From assembly GCA_050296515.1 (NCBI GenBank), contig JBNKRJ010000108.1, positions 1-64,000 of the forward strand: a stretch of DNA of 64,000 nt. The letters are read 5' to 3'. A program made the translations under genes and the position numbers. This document shows, in pieces, positions 7,971 through 17,584 of the stretch. The notes below the pieces were generated by a model. That model ran no database searches, was not told where the DNA came from, and saw nothing but the letters and a program-made list of their open reading frames with translations. The DNA comes from NBLH01 sp050296515. GTDB taxonomy: Bacteria > Bacteroidota > Bacteroidia > Bacteroidales > NBLH01. The stretch's first letter is position 1; each line of letters opens with the position of its first letter.

Positions 7971-10763
7971 ATGGACTATAAAGACTTTACCTCTGTTACT
8001 CAAAATGCACTTCGCAAAGGTTCTGATATTGCAAAAGAAAAGCAACATAAAGCAATTGAAAACGGACATATTTTAAAAGGAATTCTTGAAACCGATAAGA
8101 ATGTTGCACCATTCATTCTCCGAAAGATGGATGTTGATATTGCAGCTTTTGCCCGATTAATAGCTCAAATTGTTGATGAGTATCCGCAGCTTGAAGAAAA
8201 TGAGGCACTTGTGGTTTCTGTGCATGTTGATAAATCGCTTAGAACTGCGAAATTAATATCCAAAAGTCTGGGGGACGAATATATCTCAATAGAACATATT
8301 TTTTCAGGTATTTTAGTAACTGGTGATTTGGTGGCTTCGTTAATGAAGGAAAAGGGAATTAACCAAACCAAACTGGAAGAAGCCATAAAAGAATTAAGAA
8401 AAGACGTTAAGGTTGAGCAAAGGAACAAAGAAGAGTTTGAGAACTTAAATAAATATGCCGTCAATCTGAACGAAAAAGCACTTGCAGGAAAGTTGGATCC
8501 TGTGGTAGGGCGAACTGAAGAGATTCGTAGAATTCTTCAAATTGTATCAAGGAGAAGGAAGAATAATCCGGTGGTAGTTGGTGATCCAGGAGTTGGTAAA
8601 ACAGCTGTGATTGAAGGACTGGTTCATCGTATTGTGAAGGGAGATGTACCCCGAAACTTGAAAAATAGTCGGGTTTTTGCCCTGGATATGGGATCATTGC
8701 TTGCGGGTGCCAGTAAACAAGGTCAGTTTGAGGAACGTCTAAAATCAGTATTGGCAGAAGTTAAAGAGGCTGCCGGAGATGTGATTTTGTTTATTGATGA
8801 AATTCACTTGCTTGTAGGTGCAGGAAGAGGAGGAGGTTCAATGGATGCCGCAAATTTGTTAAAACCGGCATTGGCAAGAGGGGAGCTTAAAGCAATTGGA
8901 GCCACTACTTTGGATGAATATCAAAAATACCTTGAAAAAGATAAAGCACTCGAAAGAAGATTCCAGAAAGTGGTGATTGATGAACCAAGTGTGGATGATA
9001 CAATTTCTATTTTACGCGGGATAAAAGAAAAATACGAGAATTTTCACAAAGTACGAATAAAAGACGAAGCCATTGTTGCTGCAGTTGAACTTTCCAGAAG
9101 ATATGTAACGAACAGATTTTTACCAGATAAAGCAATTGATTTAGTGGATGAGTCTGCTGCTAAATTGCGACTTGAAATGGATTCGCTTCCTGAAGAAATT
9201 GATGAGGTGGAAAGACAAATTGTTCAGTTACAGACAGAAAAGAGCATGGTCACAAAAGAAGGTGACGAAAATGCAGAGAAAATCCTACATGAAAAAATTG
9301 TAAACTTAAAAGATGAACGTACGAAGTTAAGAGCTATCTGGGAATCGGAAAAGAAACTGATTGCAGATGTAGTAGCAACAAGAAAAGAAATTGAACAACT
9401 GAATTTGGACGTTGAAACGTTAGAGAAAGAGGAGGATTTTGATAAAGCATCTGATATTAAGTATGTTAAGCTTCCGGAAGCAAAAAGAAAACTAGATAAA
9501 CTGCAGGAAGAAATGGCCAATAATCAATCGGATATTGTTTTGGCTAAAGAATTTGTTGACAGGGAGCTTATTGCTGAGGTAATAGCTAATTGGACTGGTA
9601 TTCCTGTTACTAAAATGCTAAAAAGCGAGCGTGAAAAGTTGATGAATCTTGAAGAAGAGCTTCACAAAAGAATCATCGGCCAAAACGAAGCAATTGTTGC
9701 TGTTTCAGATGCAGTTAGAAGAAGTAGGGCAGGACTGCACGACGATAAAAAACCGATTGGTTCATTTATTTTCCTGGGAACAACAGGTGTAGGAAAAACG
9801 GAGCTTGCTAAGGCTCTTGCACAATTTTTATTTGATGATGAGAATTCAATGACCAGGATTGATATGTCTGAGTATCAGGAGAAAAATACTGTTGCCAGGC
9901 TGATTGGTTCACCTCCGGGATATGTTGGTTATGATGAAGGAGGGCAATTAACTGAAGCTGTTCGAAGAAAACCTTATTCTGTTGTACTTTTTGACGAAAT
10001 TGAGAAGGCCCATAAAGATGTTTTTTACACATTGTTGCAAGTACTTGATGATGGTAGGTTAACTGATAGTAAAGGGCGCACAGTTAATTTTAAGAACACC
10101 ATTATCATTATGACTTCCAATGCTGGTTCGGATAAAATTATGGATCATTTCGAAAAAATGAATCCTTCTAATAGAGCAGAAGTAATTCGAGGGGCGAAAG
10201 AAGATGTTTCGAAAGTGCTAAAAGAAAAAATGGCACCTGAGTTTTTGAACCGAATTGATGAAATTATCATGTTTACACCATTATCGGTTTACGAAATTAT
10301 GCAGATTGTTGAATTGCAGCTTAAGGGACTAAAAAAGAAACTGATGCAGCAAGAAATAAATATTCACGTCTCAGAAAAGGGAGTGGTTTGGTTAACAAGG
10401 CATTCATACAAGCCTCAATTTGGAGCGAGGCCTATAAAGAGATCGATTCAAAGATTTGTTTTAAACGAATTATCGAAAAAGATATTGAATGACGAGGTCA
10501 GTAAGGAAAAAATTATTTTGGTCGATACAGAAGGCACAAAACTAAAGTTCACGAATGTTTCAGAAGAAGAGCTAAAAAAACATATTACCAATGAAGAAAA
10601 GGAAAAGGAGCAAAGGAAAAAGGAATTAAAGGAGGCAAAGAAAGAAGGTGAAAAGGAAATAGCAAAGGAAAGTAAGAAAAAAGGCATGTTTGGTCGATTT
10701 TTTTCATGGTTTGGTAATTTGTTTAAAAGAAAACAGTCCGTTGAAGTAAAAAGCGAAAAATAA
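7971..10763 (+). CDS. clpB: ClpB-type AAA+ disaggregase with a charged, amphipathic C-terminal extension
   Basis: The domain order is an N-terminal Clp_N double repeat (1-150), a first AAA module with GDPGVGKT at about 204 and Walker B 'VILFIDEIH', a long coiled-coil middle domain (about 400-545), a second AAA module with GTTGVGKT near 602, and the Clp C-terminal D2-small domain. The long middle domain is typical of ClpB rather than ClpA or ClpC, and I see no ClpP-docking IGF/IGL loop. ClpB works with DnaK to rescue aggregated proteins in the cytoplasm. The protein has 930 residues against about 860 usually. The extra part is a roughly 65-residue Lys/Glu-rich tail ending with 'MFGRFFSWFGNLFKRK'. 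I chose ATG 7971 over an in-frame TTG six bases earlier. A lipoprotein gene follows 10 bp downstream. Confidence 0.9.
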   Translation: MDYKDFTSVTQNALRKGSDIAKEKQHKAIENGHILKGILETDKNVAPFILRKMDVDIAAFARLIAQIVDEYPQLEENEALVVSVHVDKSLRTAKLISKSLGDEYISIEHIFSGILVTGDLVASLMKEKGINQTKLEEAIKELRKDVKVEQRNKEEFENLNKYAVNLNEKALAGKLDPVVGRTEEIRRILQIVSRRRKNNPVVVGDPGVGKTAVIEGLVHRIVKGDVPRNLKNSRVFALDMGSLLAGASKQGQFEERLKSVLAEVKEAAGDVILFIDEIHLLVGAGRGGGSMDAANLLKPALARGELKAIGATTLDEYQKYLEKDKALERRFQKVVIDEPSVDDTISILRGIKEKYENFHKVRIKDEAIVAAVELSRRYVTNRFLPDKAIDLVDESAAKLRLEMDSLPEEIDEVERQIVQLQTEKSMVTKEGDENAEKILHEKIVNLKDERTKLRAIWESEKKLIADVVATRKEIEQLNLDVETLEKEEDFDKASDIKYVKLPEAKRKLDKLQEEMANNQSDIVLAKEFVDRELIAEVIANWTGIPVTKMLKSEREKLMNLEEELHKRIIGQNEAIVAVSDAVRRSRAGLHDDKKPIGSFIFLGTTGVGKTELAKALAQFLFDDENSMTRIDMSEYQEKNTVARLIGSPPGYVGYDEGGQLTEAVRRKPYSVVLFDEIEKAHKDVFYTLLQVLDDGRLTDSKGRTVNFKNTIIIMTSNAGSDKIMDHFEKMNPSNRAEVIRGAKEDVSKVLKEKMAPEFLNRIDEIIMFTPLSVYEIMQIVELQLKGLKKKLMQQEINIHVSEKGVVWLTRHSYKPQFGARPIKRSIQRFVLNELSKKILNDEVSKEKIILVDTEGTKLKFTNVSEEELKKHITNEEKEKEQRKKELKEAKKEGEKEIAKESKKKGMFGRFFSWFGNLFKRKQSVEVKSEK

Positions 10764-10773
10764 TTATAAGAAA

Positions 10774-11601
10774 ATGAGGAAGTTATATTTTATTATTGGC
10801 CTGGCAGTATTGATTGTGTTTTCATGCAATCAACAACAGAATGATGACGATGAATTTACAGATACTGAAGTTGAAAACGTTGAAAACAACGAAGAGCTTG
10901 TGACTACCGATTTTGATGAGTTGGAAGATAAAATGGAAGAGATCATGTATGAATCAGATGACTCTGATGCAGAAGTTACAAAAGACGTTGCAGTTGTTAA
11001 GTCAAAAGGTGCTAAAAATGTTGAAGTTGATTTAAATATAGGTGCAGGTCGACTTGTACTTTCTGGTGGTGCAAGTGAGTTACTTACAGGCGGTTTTATT
11101 TATTCAAACAAAAAATGGAAACCAGAGATTAATTATAAAGTAAAGAATAGCAAGGGAGTTTTGAAAATAGAGCAACCAGATAATGGTGATTTTACAATAA
11201 ATGATGATGATAAGTATGTTTGGAATCTGAAATTCAATAACGATATACCTTTGAACTTTGATATTGAATTAGGGGCAGGTTTAAGTGAAATAGCTTTAAG
11301 TGAACTTAATTTAAAGCATTTTCATATGGTTATGGGTGTTGGCAAAACAGAAATTGATTTAAGAGGGAAATGGAAGCAAAGTACCGAGATTTACCTCGAT
11401 GGAGGAATTGGGTTGAGCCAGGTTTATATTCCTGATAATGTTGGAGTTAAACTTGAGGTGACAAAGGGGATTGGTGGGGTTGATGTGAAAAACCTTATCA
11501 AGAAGAAGAATTCTGTATATGTAAACAAAGCCTACGAAAATTCTGATGTTGTTATAAATATATTTTTAAAAACAGGAATTGGAAAGATTGAAGTAGAATA
11601 A
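10774..11601 (+). CDS. Toast-rack (LiaF/DUF4097-like) domain lipoprotein
   Basis: The signal peptide ends in a lipobox with Cys18 ('VFSCNQQ'), so the mature protein should be membrane-anchored. An acidic linker follows (about 25-75). The rest (about 85-275) repeats short strands such as 'VDLNIGAGRLVLSGGA', 'FDIELGAGLSEIALSEL' and 'VGKTEIDLRG'. This pattern is typical of toast-rack/LiaF-like beta-helical domains, which are linked to cell-envelope stress responses in other bacteria. It starts 10 bp after the clpB stop and is very likely co-transcribed with it. The same pairing would suit a stress role, but that is inference. No enzymatic residues are visible. Confidence 0.75.
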   Translation: MRKLYFIIGLAVLIVFSCNQQQNDDDEFTDTEVENVENNEELVTTDFDELEDKMEEIMYESDDSDAEVTKDVAVVKSKGAKNVEVDLNIGAGRLVLSGGASELLTGGFIYSNKKWKPEINYKVKNSKGVLKIEQPDNGDFTINDDDKYVWNLKFNNDIPLNFDIELGAGLSEIALSELNLKHFHMVMGVGKTEIDLRGKWKQSTEIYLDGGIGLSQVYIPDNVGVKLEVTKGIGGVDVKNLIKKKNSVYVNKAYENSDVVINIFLKTGIGKIEVE

Positions 11602-11628
11602 AAAGAGCCGTGCAATAATGCACAGCTC
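11600..11628 (-). terminator. Terminator of the sigma/FecR/TonB receptor unit
   Basis: On the minus strand a 10-bp stem with one mismatch (GAGCTGTGCA / TGCACGGCTC) and an ATTA-type loop is followed by five T. It lies just downstream of the lipoprotein gene that ends at 11659. On the plus strand the hairpin has no T-run. Confidence 0.65.
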
Positions 11629-11658
11629 AAGCATTGAAATATAATTATAAGGGATCTA

Positions 11659-12759
11659 TTATTCTGTTTTAAAAGTAATAGTTAGGTTTGAAACTTCAAT
11701 CGGATTATATGGTGTTAAACCATTGATAGCGTTTTCGAAAACATCGTATTCTGCTCCAGGAGAAGTTCCTCCCTGAACAAACCCATTGTTATTAAAATAT
11801 CCAGGGGCTTCTGTATTTTGAAGGTACAAATCAATGGTTTCTTGTGGAATTCCAGGATATGCTTCGTTGATTTGCTCTGTGAAAACATTTTTTAGTGAAT
11901 AGTCTTTTAAGATTACTTGTCGATCATGTGAATTTAAGGTGCTGGGAGGAAGAGCAACTTCTGCAACTCCTATTTCTGAAACATTAGAACCAGCAGCTAC
12001 GAAAGCCCAGTTGAATCCAATATTATCTGTAAAAAAGTTGGCATTTGGGTGATTTGAGTTTCCATAAACTTCAATTAAATTTCCATCTTTACCTACATTC
12101 ATTTTTAAGGTCTCAATGCCAAATTTGTCTTGTAAATCAAGATTAAGCCCTGCAATGTAAACAGTCATTTCTTGTTCATAATTGGTACCAACTTCACTGT
12201 AATCAATTCTGTACATTGCATCAGCAAATACAACTTCAGTGCTTCTGTCAATGTTGTATGGTTTTATAATTGCTATTCCCTCAACAGGATTCTTGTTCCA
12301 GAAGATTTGAAGGCCAATGCCGCCATCCTCATTACCTTCGGATTCTTTATCAGTAATTGTCATTTGGTATTGCCATAGTGTACCATCATAACTTGAGTTT
12401 TCAGTAATTACTACATGCTTAATTCGACTATCGTCATCACCTTTGAAATCAAATTCCTGAGGCTTGCTAAGGTTATACAGGTGAATCGCTTTAATAATAT
12501 CTGAAACTATTTCTGCTGCGTCGTTTCCTGCTTTAATAAAAAGGGTCAGGTTTACATAAATATCGTTCCCTTGTAAGACACCACCATTAGTACTTTTTGC
12601 CGATTTGGTATTATCTGACATTAAGGAAGCTGGTATTTCTACCCTGAAATTATCAGGCATTATATTTTCATCAGTGGGCAAAACATCATCTTTTTCGCAC
12701 GAAGTAAAAATCAGTGACATTGAGAAGAAAATTGCTAAGATTAAATTAAATTTTTTCAT
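11659..12759 (-). CDS. Secreted lipoprotein of unknown function
   Basis: The protein starts with a lipoprotein signal peptide whose lipobox Cys is residue 21 ('FTSCEKDD'). The mature part (about 345 residues) is predicted beta-rich and contains no motif I recognise; phrases such as 'TMTITDKESEGNEDGG' do not point to an enzyme. It is the last gene on the minus strand of the sigma-FecR-TonB receptor-DUF4249 group, about 165 bp after the DUF4249 gene, and ends in a terminator. It may be a surface lipoprotein helping the receptor to bind its substrate; that rests on position alone. I chose the ATG at 12759 because the in-frame TTG nine bases upstream adds only three residues before an otherwise standard signal peptide. 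Confidence 0.7.
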   Translation of the reverse strand: MKKFNLILAIFFSMSLIFTSCEKDDVLPTDENIMPDNFRVEIPASLMSDNTKSAKSTNGGVLQGNDIYVNLTLFIKAGNDAAEIVSDIIKAIHLYNLSKPQEFDFKGDDDSRIKHVVITENSSYDGTLWQYQMTITDKESEGNEDGGIGLQIFWNKNPVEGIAIIKPYNIDRSTEVVFADAMYRIDYSEVGTNYEQEMTVYIAGLNLDLQDKFGIETLKMNVGKDGNLIEVYGNSNHPNANFFTDNIGFNWAFVAAGSNVSEIGVAEVALPPSTLNSHDRQVILKDYSLKNVFTEQINEAYPGIPQETIDLYLQNTEAPGYFNNNGFVQGGTSPGAEYDVFENAINGLTPYNPIEVSNLTITFKTE

Positions 12760-12923
12760 AATTTCCAATTTTAGTTTGCTAATCTTTTATTTTATTAAGT
12801 TTTATTCGTTATACAGTTCTATTACACAGGATTTTGATATCACCCCTATACAAAAACAAAAAAAATAACTATTTTGTGTAATTTATTGAATATGAGTGTT
12901 TTACAATGGTTGAAAAAAGTGGG

Positions 12924-13748
12924 TTATTCGACAATGATTGTATCACGAATAACTGTTGAAACCGAAAAATAACCAAAAGCACCCCTGCTTAAATTTGTTT
13001 TCAGGTTACCCTGTGCAACATCAAACAGGCCACCTCGCCATTCTGTTTCAAGAAGCATAGACCGAATAAAATCGGCATGTTTGGGAGTTATTGAGTATTT
13101 ACTCTCAACAATAGTGGTTCCTGCCGGGAAATACACCACTTCTTTTTCTGGGGCAAAAACTTCGCTAATATCAATGGTTGATAAGGTATAATAGTATAAT
13201 AATGCTTTCTTTTTATTTTCTTCAATTGAATCGTATCCTTTAACACTGGTCCAGTCTATTTGTATTTCGTATATAGCAGACTCTTCCCTGTCAAAAGCCT
13301 GATTTACCGAATCGATAGAGAATAGTTGTTTTTCTTCGTCAAAAACGTATTTCAAAGGGTTGAATGGTGTAACAGGAAGCATACGAGTTGTTGCAAAATA
13401 TTTGTTATCTCCAATAACAATAGAAAGTGTATAAGGATTGTTAATTACAGCGCTAAAATTTTCGTCAGTTTTATAAACACCCGGGGTTGATAAATCTTCT
13501 TCAAGAACATATAATGAATCACCATCATAGACATATGTGTAGGCTCCTGAAACGGGCGATGGTATTTCATTCAGACTATTAACAGGGCGAGTTATGGTGA
13601 TATTATGAGCTTTTATTTCATTAGTTAAGTTTCCGTTTACAACAATAAAATCCAGTTTCTCTGTGCTAAACTCATATTCTGTTACCTCTTCACAAGATAA
13701 AAGAAAAATGGAAAGTAGAAAGAATATATATTTATTCAAAAACTTCAT
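12924..13748 (-). CDS. DUF4249 family lipoprotein partner of the TonB receptor
   Basis: The lipobox Cys19 ('FLLSCEEVTEYEF') marks an outer-membrane or surface lipoprotein. The following pattern 'LDFIVVNGNLTNE..HNITITRP', a central 'NPYTLSIVIGDNKYFATTRM' segment and a late 'MLLETEWRGG' segment fit the DUF4249 family. Genes of this family usually sit immediately behind a TonB-dependent receptor, as here (6 bp apart). They are thought to assist receptor uptake as SusD-like partners do, but their biochemical role is not established. At 274 residues it is a little shorter than typical members (about 300-400). It belongs to the minus-strand unit led by the ECF sigma factor. Confidence 0.85.
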   Translation of the reverse strand: MKFLNKYIFFLLSIFLLSCEEVTEYEFSTEKLDFIVVNGNLTNEIKAHNITITRPVNSLNEIPSPVSGAYTYVYDGDSLYVLEEDLSTPGVYKTDENFSAVINNPYTLSIVIGDNKYFATTRMLPVTPFNPLKYVFDEEKQLFSIDSVNQAFDREESAIYEIQIDWTSVKGYDSIEENKKKALLYYYTLSTIDISEVFAPEKEVVYFPAGTTIVESKYSITPKHADFIRSMLLETEWRGGLFDVAQGNLKTNLSRGAFGYFSVSTVIRDTIIVE

Positions 13749-13754
13749 AAAAGG

Positions 13755-16445
13755 TTAATGCTTTTTGTTTTGAAAACTGAATTGATAGCTTATTGTTGGT
13801 ATAGTTCCTGATAAATAGGTTTTGGTTGGGAACAGTTGATTTTCAGTAATATAGTTTGTTGGGATCAAAAATTCACCATCCTCGTTCTGGATTTTATTAA
13901 AATTAATTGAAATCGGATTTTTACGGTTGTACAAATTAATGATTGATATGGTTATCAGGTGTTTGTATTTGACTGTATTTGACTTATTTATTCGAAAACT
14001 AACCGATACATCCAGACGATGATAATCTGGCAGTTTTGCGTTGTTTTTTTCGGTGTAAACAGGTATTGAGTAAGAGTTATAATTGTAGAAACCTGTAGGT
14101 TTTGTATACCTTGTTCCTGAGTTGTAAATCCAGTTTGTTGATAGTTTCCATCTTTCACCTAATTGGTAAGAGAGAAAAAAATTAACTCTGTGTGGTTTGT
14201 CATAATATGGTGAATACGAGTTTCCGTTATTAATTTCTGCAAAGTGGTTAGTTGTTTTAGAATAGCTGTAATTTAACCAACCGGTAAAATCACCTTTTAT
14301 CTTTTTTATGCCAAGTTCTAAACCATAGGAGATTGATGTTCCAAATCTTAATTCGTTTTCAATGAATGGGTTAAGCAGCATATTTGCTCCTTCAACATAT
14401 TCGATTTGGTTCTGCATTTTTTTACGATAAGTTTCAAGAGAAAAATCAAATTCTGATAATTTCACAAGGTATCCTAATACAAATTGATCCATTATCTGAG
14501 GTTTTATGTTTGGACCACTTGGCATCCAGATATCCAGTGTTGTAAAAGGACTAATTGAATTTGACAGCTGGTGAAGATACTGCACATTGTGATTATAACT
14601 AAACTGAAACGAATGTATTTTATTAAATGTATAAATCATCTCAATTCTGGGTTCTAGGTTTGTAAATTTATTGAAGGTTCCTTCCGGATAATTGATCGTA
14701 TCTACTGGTAGGTGAAGTTCATCAAACTTATAGATTGTAGTAGGGCCGAAATTGTTCCAGCTCAAAAGCCTAAGGCCGTAATTGATTGATAATGAATTAA
14801 ATGGTTTTAAATCCTGCCCCCAATATAGATTCGCTTGCAAAGCCCCGCTGGCTTTCACCGTTTGGCTAAAAACTTCATCATTTATGTTGCCTGGGTTAAA
14901 ATAGTTACTGTTTAGGCTACCTCCAAATCGAATAGTATTTCTTGCACCAGCATAGTATGTGAAATCTGATTTTAAAGTAAGATTCCCAATTAAAGAATTC
15001 CAGTATCGGTTTTCTTCTACCGATGTATAAAAATAATAATCGAAGAAGCTGGTAAAGAGCATGAGATTGGAGAAAAGTTTGTCGGAGTATAACCTGTTCC
15101 AACGTAAAGTGCTTGCAAAGTTTTGCCATTTTAAGGCATAAGAGGAGCTAATACCTGTCTCAAAATCTTTAACATCATCATTTCCACTATAAAATGAAAA
15201 ATAAAGCCTGTTTTTCTTCCCAATTTTAAAGTTCAGCTTTGCATGTAGATCAACAAAGTTTATTTCCTGATTGCTCAAAAAAGCACGATTTATCCAATTA
15301 AAATGAGAGGTTCTTAGGCTAAGATGAAAAGATGATTTTTCTTTAATAATGGGCCCCTCTACATTAAGTCCTGTGGTAATAGGAGTTAGTGAACCATAAA
15401 ACCCCCAATTATTCATGTTTCCATCTTTAATACTGATATCTATAATTGACGATAGTCGTCCACCGTACTGAACAGGAAAATAATTTTTATAAATAGCAAC
15501 ATCTTTAATCGCTTCTGGCGAAACTGCCGAAACGATACCAAAAAGATGAGAAGGATGGTAAATTGGAGCCTCATCTACCAGAATTAGGTTTTGATCTTTA
15601 TTGCCTCCTCGTGTGAAAAAGAATACAGAACCATCACTTGTTGAATTAATACCCGGAATAGACTGAATTGATTGAAAAAGATCCATTTCTCCGGAGATTC
15701 CTTTTTTCAGGTTCTGTTCAAGAGGGCGAAGATTTATTTTTTTAAGTGGATTAGCTGTATGTAAGTCATCGTTTTCGGTGGCTGAAATTACAATAACCTC
15801 TAAGTCAGTCTCATCTAGTTTCAGAGTTTGCGATAATTTCTGATTTTTATTTAATTGTATTTCTTCCAGCTTACTTTCGTATCCTATGTAGGAGAATTGA
15901 AGTAAATAATTTCCTTTAGGTAGACTTAATGAATAGAAACCATAATTATTTGTAATAGTTCCTGTTGATGTTCCTTTTATGGCAATAGTTGCTCCTATCA
16001 GAGCTTCTCCTGTTTCACTATCTTTTAGATAACCGCTTATGGTGAATTTTTTAGGCTTAATGTCTTCTATTTCAGTAGTTTCTTTAATTAGAACTTTTGG
16101 CTTAAGAATCAACTGTTTTTCAAGCTGAATATAATCAATTGAAGCTTTGCTAAATAGTTGTGAAAGAATGTTTTTCACCTTTTTTCTTCTGGCAATAATT
16201 GTTATTTTCTGGTTGGCATTTATCTGCTGGTTGCTGTAGGAGAATAAAATTCCACTTTTTGCTTCAATCTCGCTTAAAATGGATGACAGTTCTTTATTTC
16301 GCGAAACAATAGTGATTTTTTCTTCGAGCTTGTTGTCTTGTGCAAAAGTATTTTTCGGAAGGTGCATGTAAATCAAAACAAGAAAAAATACAAAAACAAG
16401 CTCAGAAACACTATTCTGCTTGTATGTTTTCACATCCTTCTCCAC
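13755..16445 (-). CDS. TonB-dependent receptor with STN signalling domain and carboxypeptidase-like repeat
   Basis: After the signal peptide (about 1-36, ending FAQ) there is an STN/secretin domain (about 40-115), which in FecA-type receptors talks to the FecR anti-sigma factor. A carboxypeptidase-regulatory-like domain follows (about 130-215, 'GYLKDSETGEALIGATIAI'), then a plug (about 240-355, including 'RGGNKDQNLILVDEAPIYHPSHL') and an outer-membrane beta barrel to the C-terminus. It imports an unknown ligand with energy from TonB. The GTG start lies inside the end of the FecR gene (35-bp overlap), so the two are probably translationally coupled; a second GTG at 16433 would also leave a full signal peptide. 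The STN domain and the gene order make a cell-surface signalling circuit likely. Confidence 0.88.
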   Translation of the reverse strand: MEKDVKTYKQNSVSELVFVFFLVLIYMHLPKNTFAQDNKLEEKITIVSRNKELSSILSEIEAKSGILFSYSNQQINANQKITIIARRKKVKNILSQLFSKASIDYIQLEKQLILKPKVLIKETTEIEDIKPKKFTISGYLKDSETGEALIGATIAIKGTSTGTITNNYGFYSLSLPKGNYLLQFSYIGYESKLEEIQLNKNQKLSQTLKLDETDLEVIVISATENDDLHTANPLKKINLRPLEQNLKKGISGEMDLFQSIQSIPGINSTSDGSVFFFTRGGNKDQNLILVDEAPIYHPSHLFGIVSAVSPEAIKDVAIYKNYFPVQYGGRLSSIIDISIKDGNMNNWGFYGSLTPITTGLNVEGPIIKEKSSFHLSLRTSHFNWINRAFLSNQEINFVDLHAKLNFKIGKKNRLYFSFYSGNDDVKDFETGISSSYALKWQNFASTLRWNRLYSDKLFSNLMLFTSFFDYYFYTSVEENRYWNSLIGNLTLKSDFTYYAGARNTIRFGGSLNSNYFNPGNINDEVFSQTVKASGALQANLYWGQDLKPFNSLSINYGLRLLSWNNFGPTTIYKFDELHLPVDTINYPEGTFNKFTNLEPRIEMIYTFNKIHSFQFSYNHNVQYLHQLSNSISPFTTLDIWMPSGPNIKPQIMDQFVLGYLVKLSEFDFSLETYRKKMQNQIEYVEGANMLLNPFIENELRFGTSISYGLELGIKKIKGDFTGWLNYSYSKTTNHFAEINNGNSYSPYYDKPHRVNFFLSYQLGERWKLSTNWIYNSGTRYTKPTGFYNYNSYSIPVYTEKNNAKLPDYHRLDVSVSFRINKSNTVKYKHLITISIINLYNRKNPISINFNKIQNEDGEFLIPTNYITENQLFPTKTYLSGTIPTISYQFSFQNKKH

Positions 16446-17439
16446 TGATTTCGATTTTTTTTCCTTGTTTGTTTACTTTTAAATTTAAAGTGGCTTCAAT
16501 TACGTTTAATATTGATTCTAAGCTTTGATCTTCAATAGTTAAGGTAAGTGTGCAATAACTTAGCTTTTTGTTTTTTAATACAACATTTGAATTATAAGCA
16601 TGGTTAATGGTTTTTACTACTTTGTCTAAGCTTGTATTATCAAAGTTAAAATTTTTTGTTTTCCAAGCCATGTAATTCGGGTCAAGGTTTTCACCTTTTA
16701 TTAAAGCAGTTGATTTTTTTTCAAAACTAGCTTTTTGCCCAGCTGTAATTATAACGCTATCTTGTTTATTTTCTGTATTATAGACCAGTACTTTCCCTTC
16801 AGTAACAATTACTTCTGATAAGTTTTGTTGTTCATCGTTTTTTACAAGAAATGAAGTCCCCAGAACTTCTACAGTTATGGTTCCTGCATCAACAATAAAA
16901 GGTTTTTCTTTATTTGGCCTTACTTCAAAATATGCTTCACCCTTTAAAATAACCCTTCTTTCTGATTGATTGAACTTCTCGTTATAAACAATGCTGGACT
17001 TTTCTTTTATTGATATGTTTGAGCCATCAGGTAATTTATTTTCAATTATTTTATTGGTTGCAACAAGCTCAGTTTCTTTTGGTTGACTTAAAAAATACCA
17101 AACGCTTCCTATTGTAGCAAAGATGATAATAGCAGCGGCAATTTTCATCCAATTAAAAGATGATTTCTCTTTTTTATGGATGAATTCAACAACGTTATCG
17201 TTCTCATCAAAACTAATTGTCGATGATAATTTCTCCCACTCATTGTCAATATTAATAAGAGCAACTTCAGGATCAAGATTCTCATTTGCCAGTTCCCAGG
17301 CACTTTGGGTATCATTAAACTGCTTTTGGTTGGTCTCATTTTCGTTTAGCCAGCCTGAAAGCATTTGCTCTTCATCAGTTGTTGCATCACCTGACAAGTG
17401 CTTAATAATAAGTGCGATATATTGGTCGTTGTTGCTCAT
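16411..17439 (-). CDS. FecR family anti-sigma factor
   Basis: The cytoplasmic N-terminal part (about 1-90) has the usual FecR pattern 'LSGDATTDEEQMLSGWLNEN'. One transmembrane helix lies at about 97-115 ('KIAAAIIIFATIGSVWYFL'). The periplasmic FecR domain (about 125-240, with 'VILKGEAYFEVRPNKEKPFIV') and a C-terminal DUF4974/STN-like domain (about 270-335) follow. In known systems such a protein holds the ECF sigma factor until the STN domain of the loaded TonB receptor signals to it. The sigma gene lies upstream (17585-18163) and the receptor gene overlaps its end. The length of 342 residues is normal. The ligand that triggers the circuit cannot be told from the sequence. Confidence 0.9.
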   Translation of the reverse strand: MSNNDQYIALIIKHLSGDATTDEEQMLSGWLNENETNQKQFNDTQSAWELANENLDPEVALINIDNEWEKLSSTISFDENDNVVEFIHKKEKSSFNWMKIAAAIIIFATIGSVWYFLSQPKETELVATNKIIENKLPDGSNISIKEKSSIVYNEKFNQSERRVILKGEAYFEVRPNKEKPFIVDAGTITVEVLGTSFLVKNDEQQNLSEVIVTEGKVLVYNTENKQDSVIITAGQKASFEKKSTALIKGENLDPNYMAWKTKNFNFDNTSLDKVVKTINHAYNSNVVLKNKKLSYCTLTLTIEDQSLESILNVIEATLNLKVNKQGKKIEISGEGCENIQAE

Positions 17440-17584
17440 TGGTTATCCTTCAACAATAATACACATTGTTTTTCGTTTACCCTTACTTCCTTTGTTAGAA
17501 ATTATACATTAAAAATTTGAACTTAGTATGTTGTTGCTCGCTGTAAATAATCTAATTTATAATTTCCAAGTTCTAAGTCCCAAA

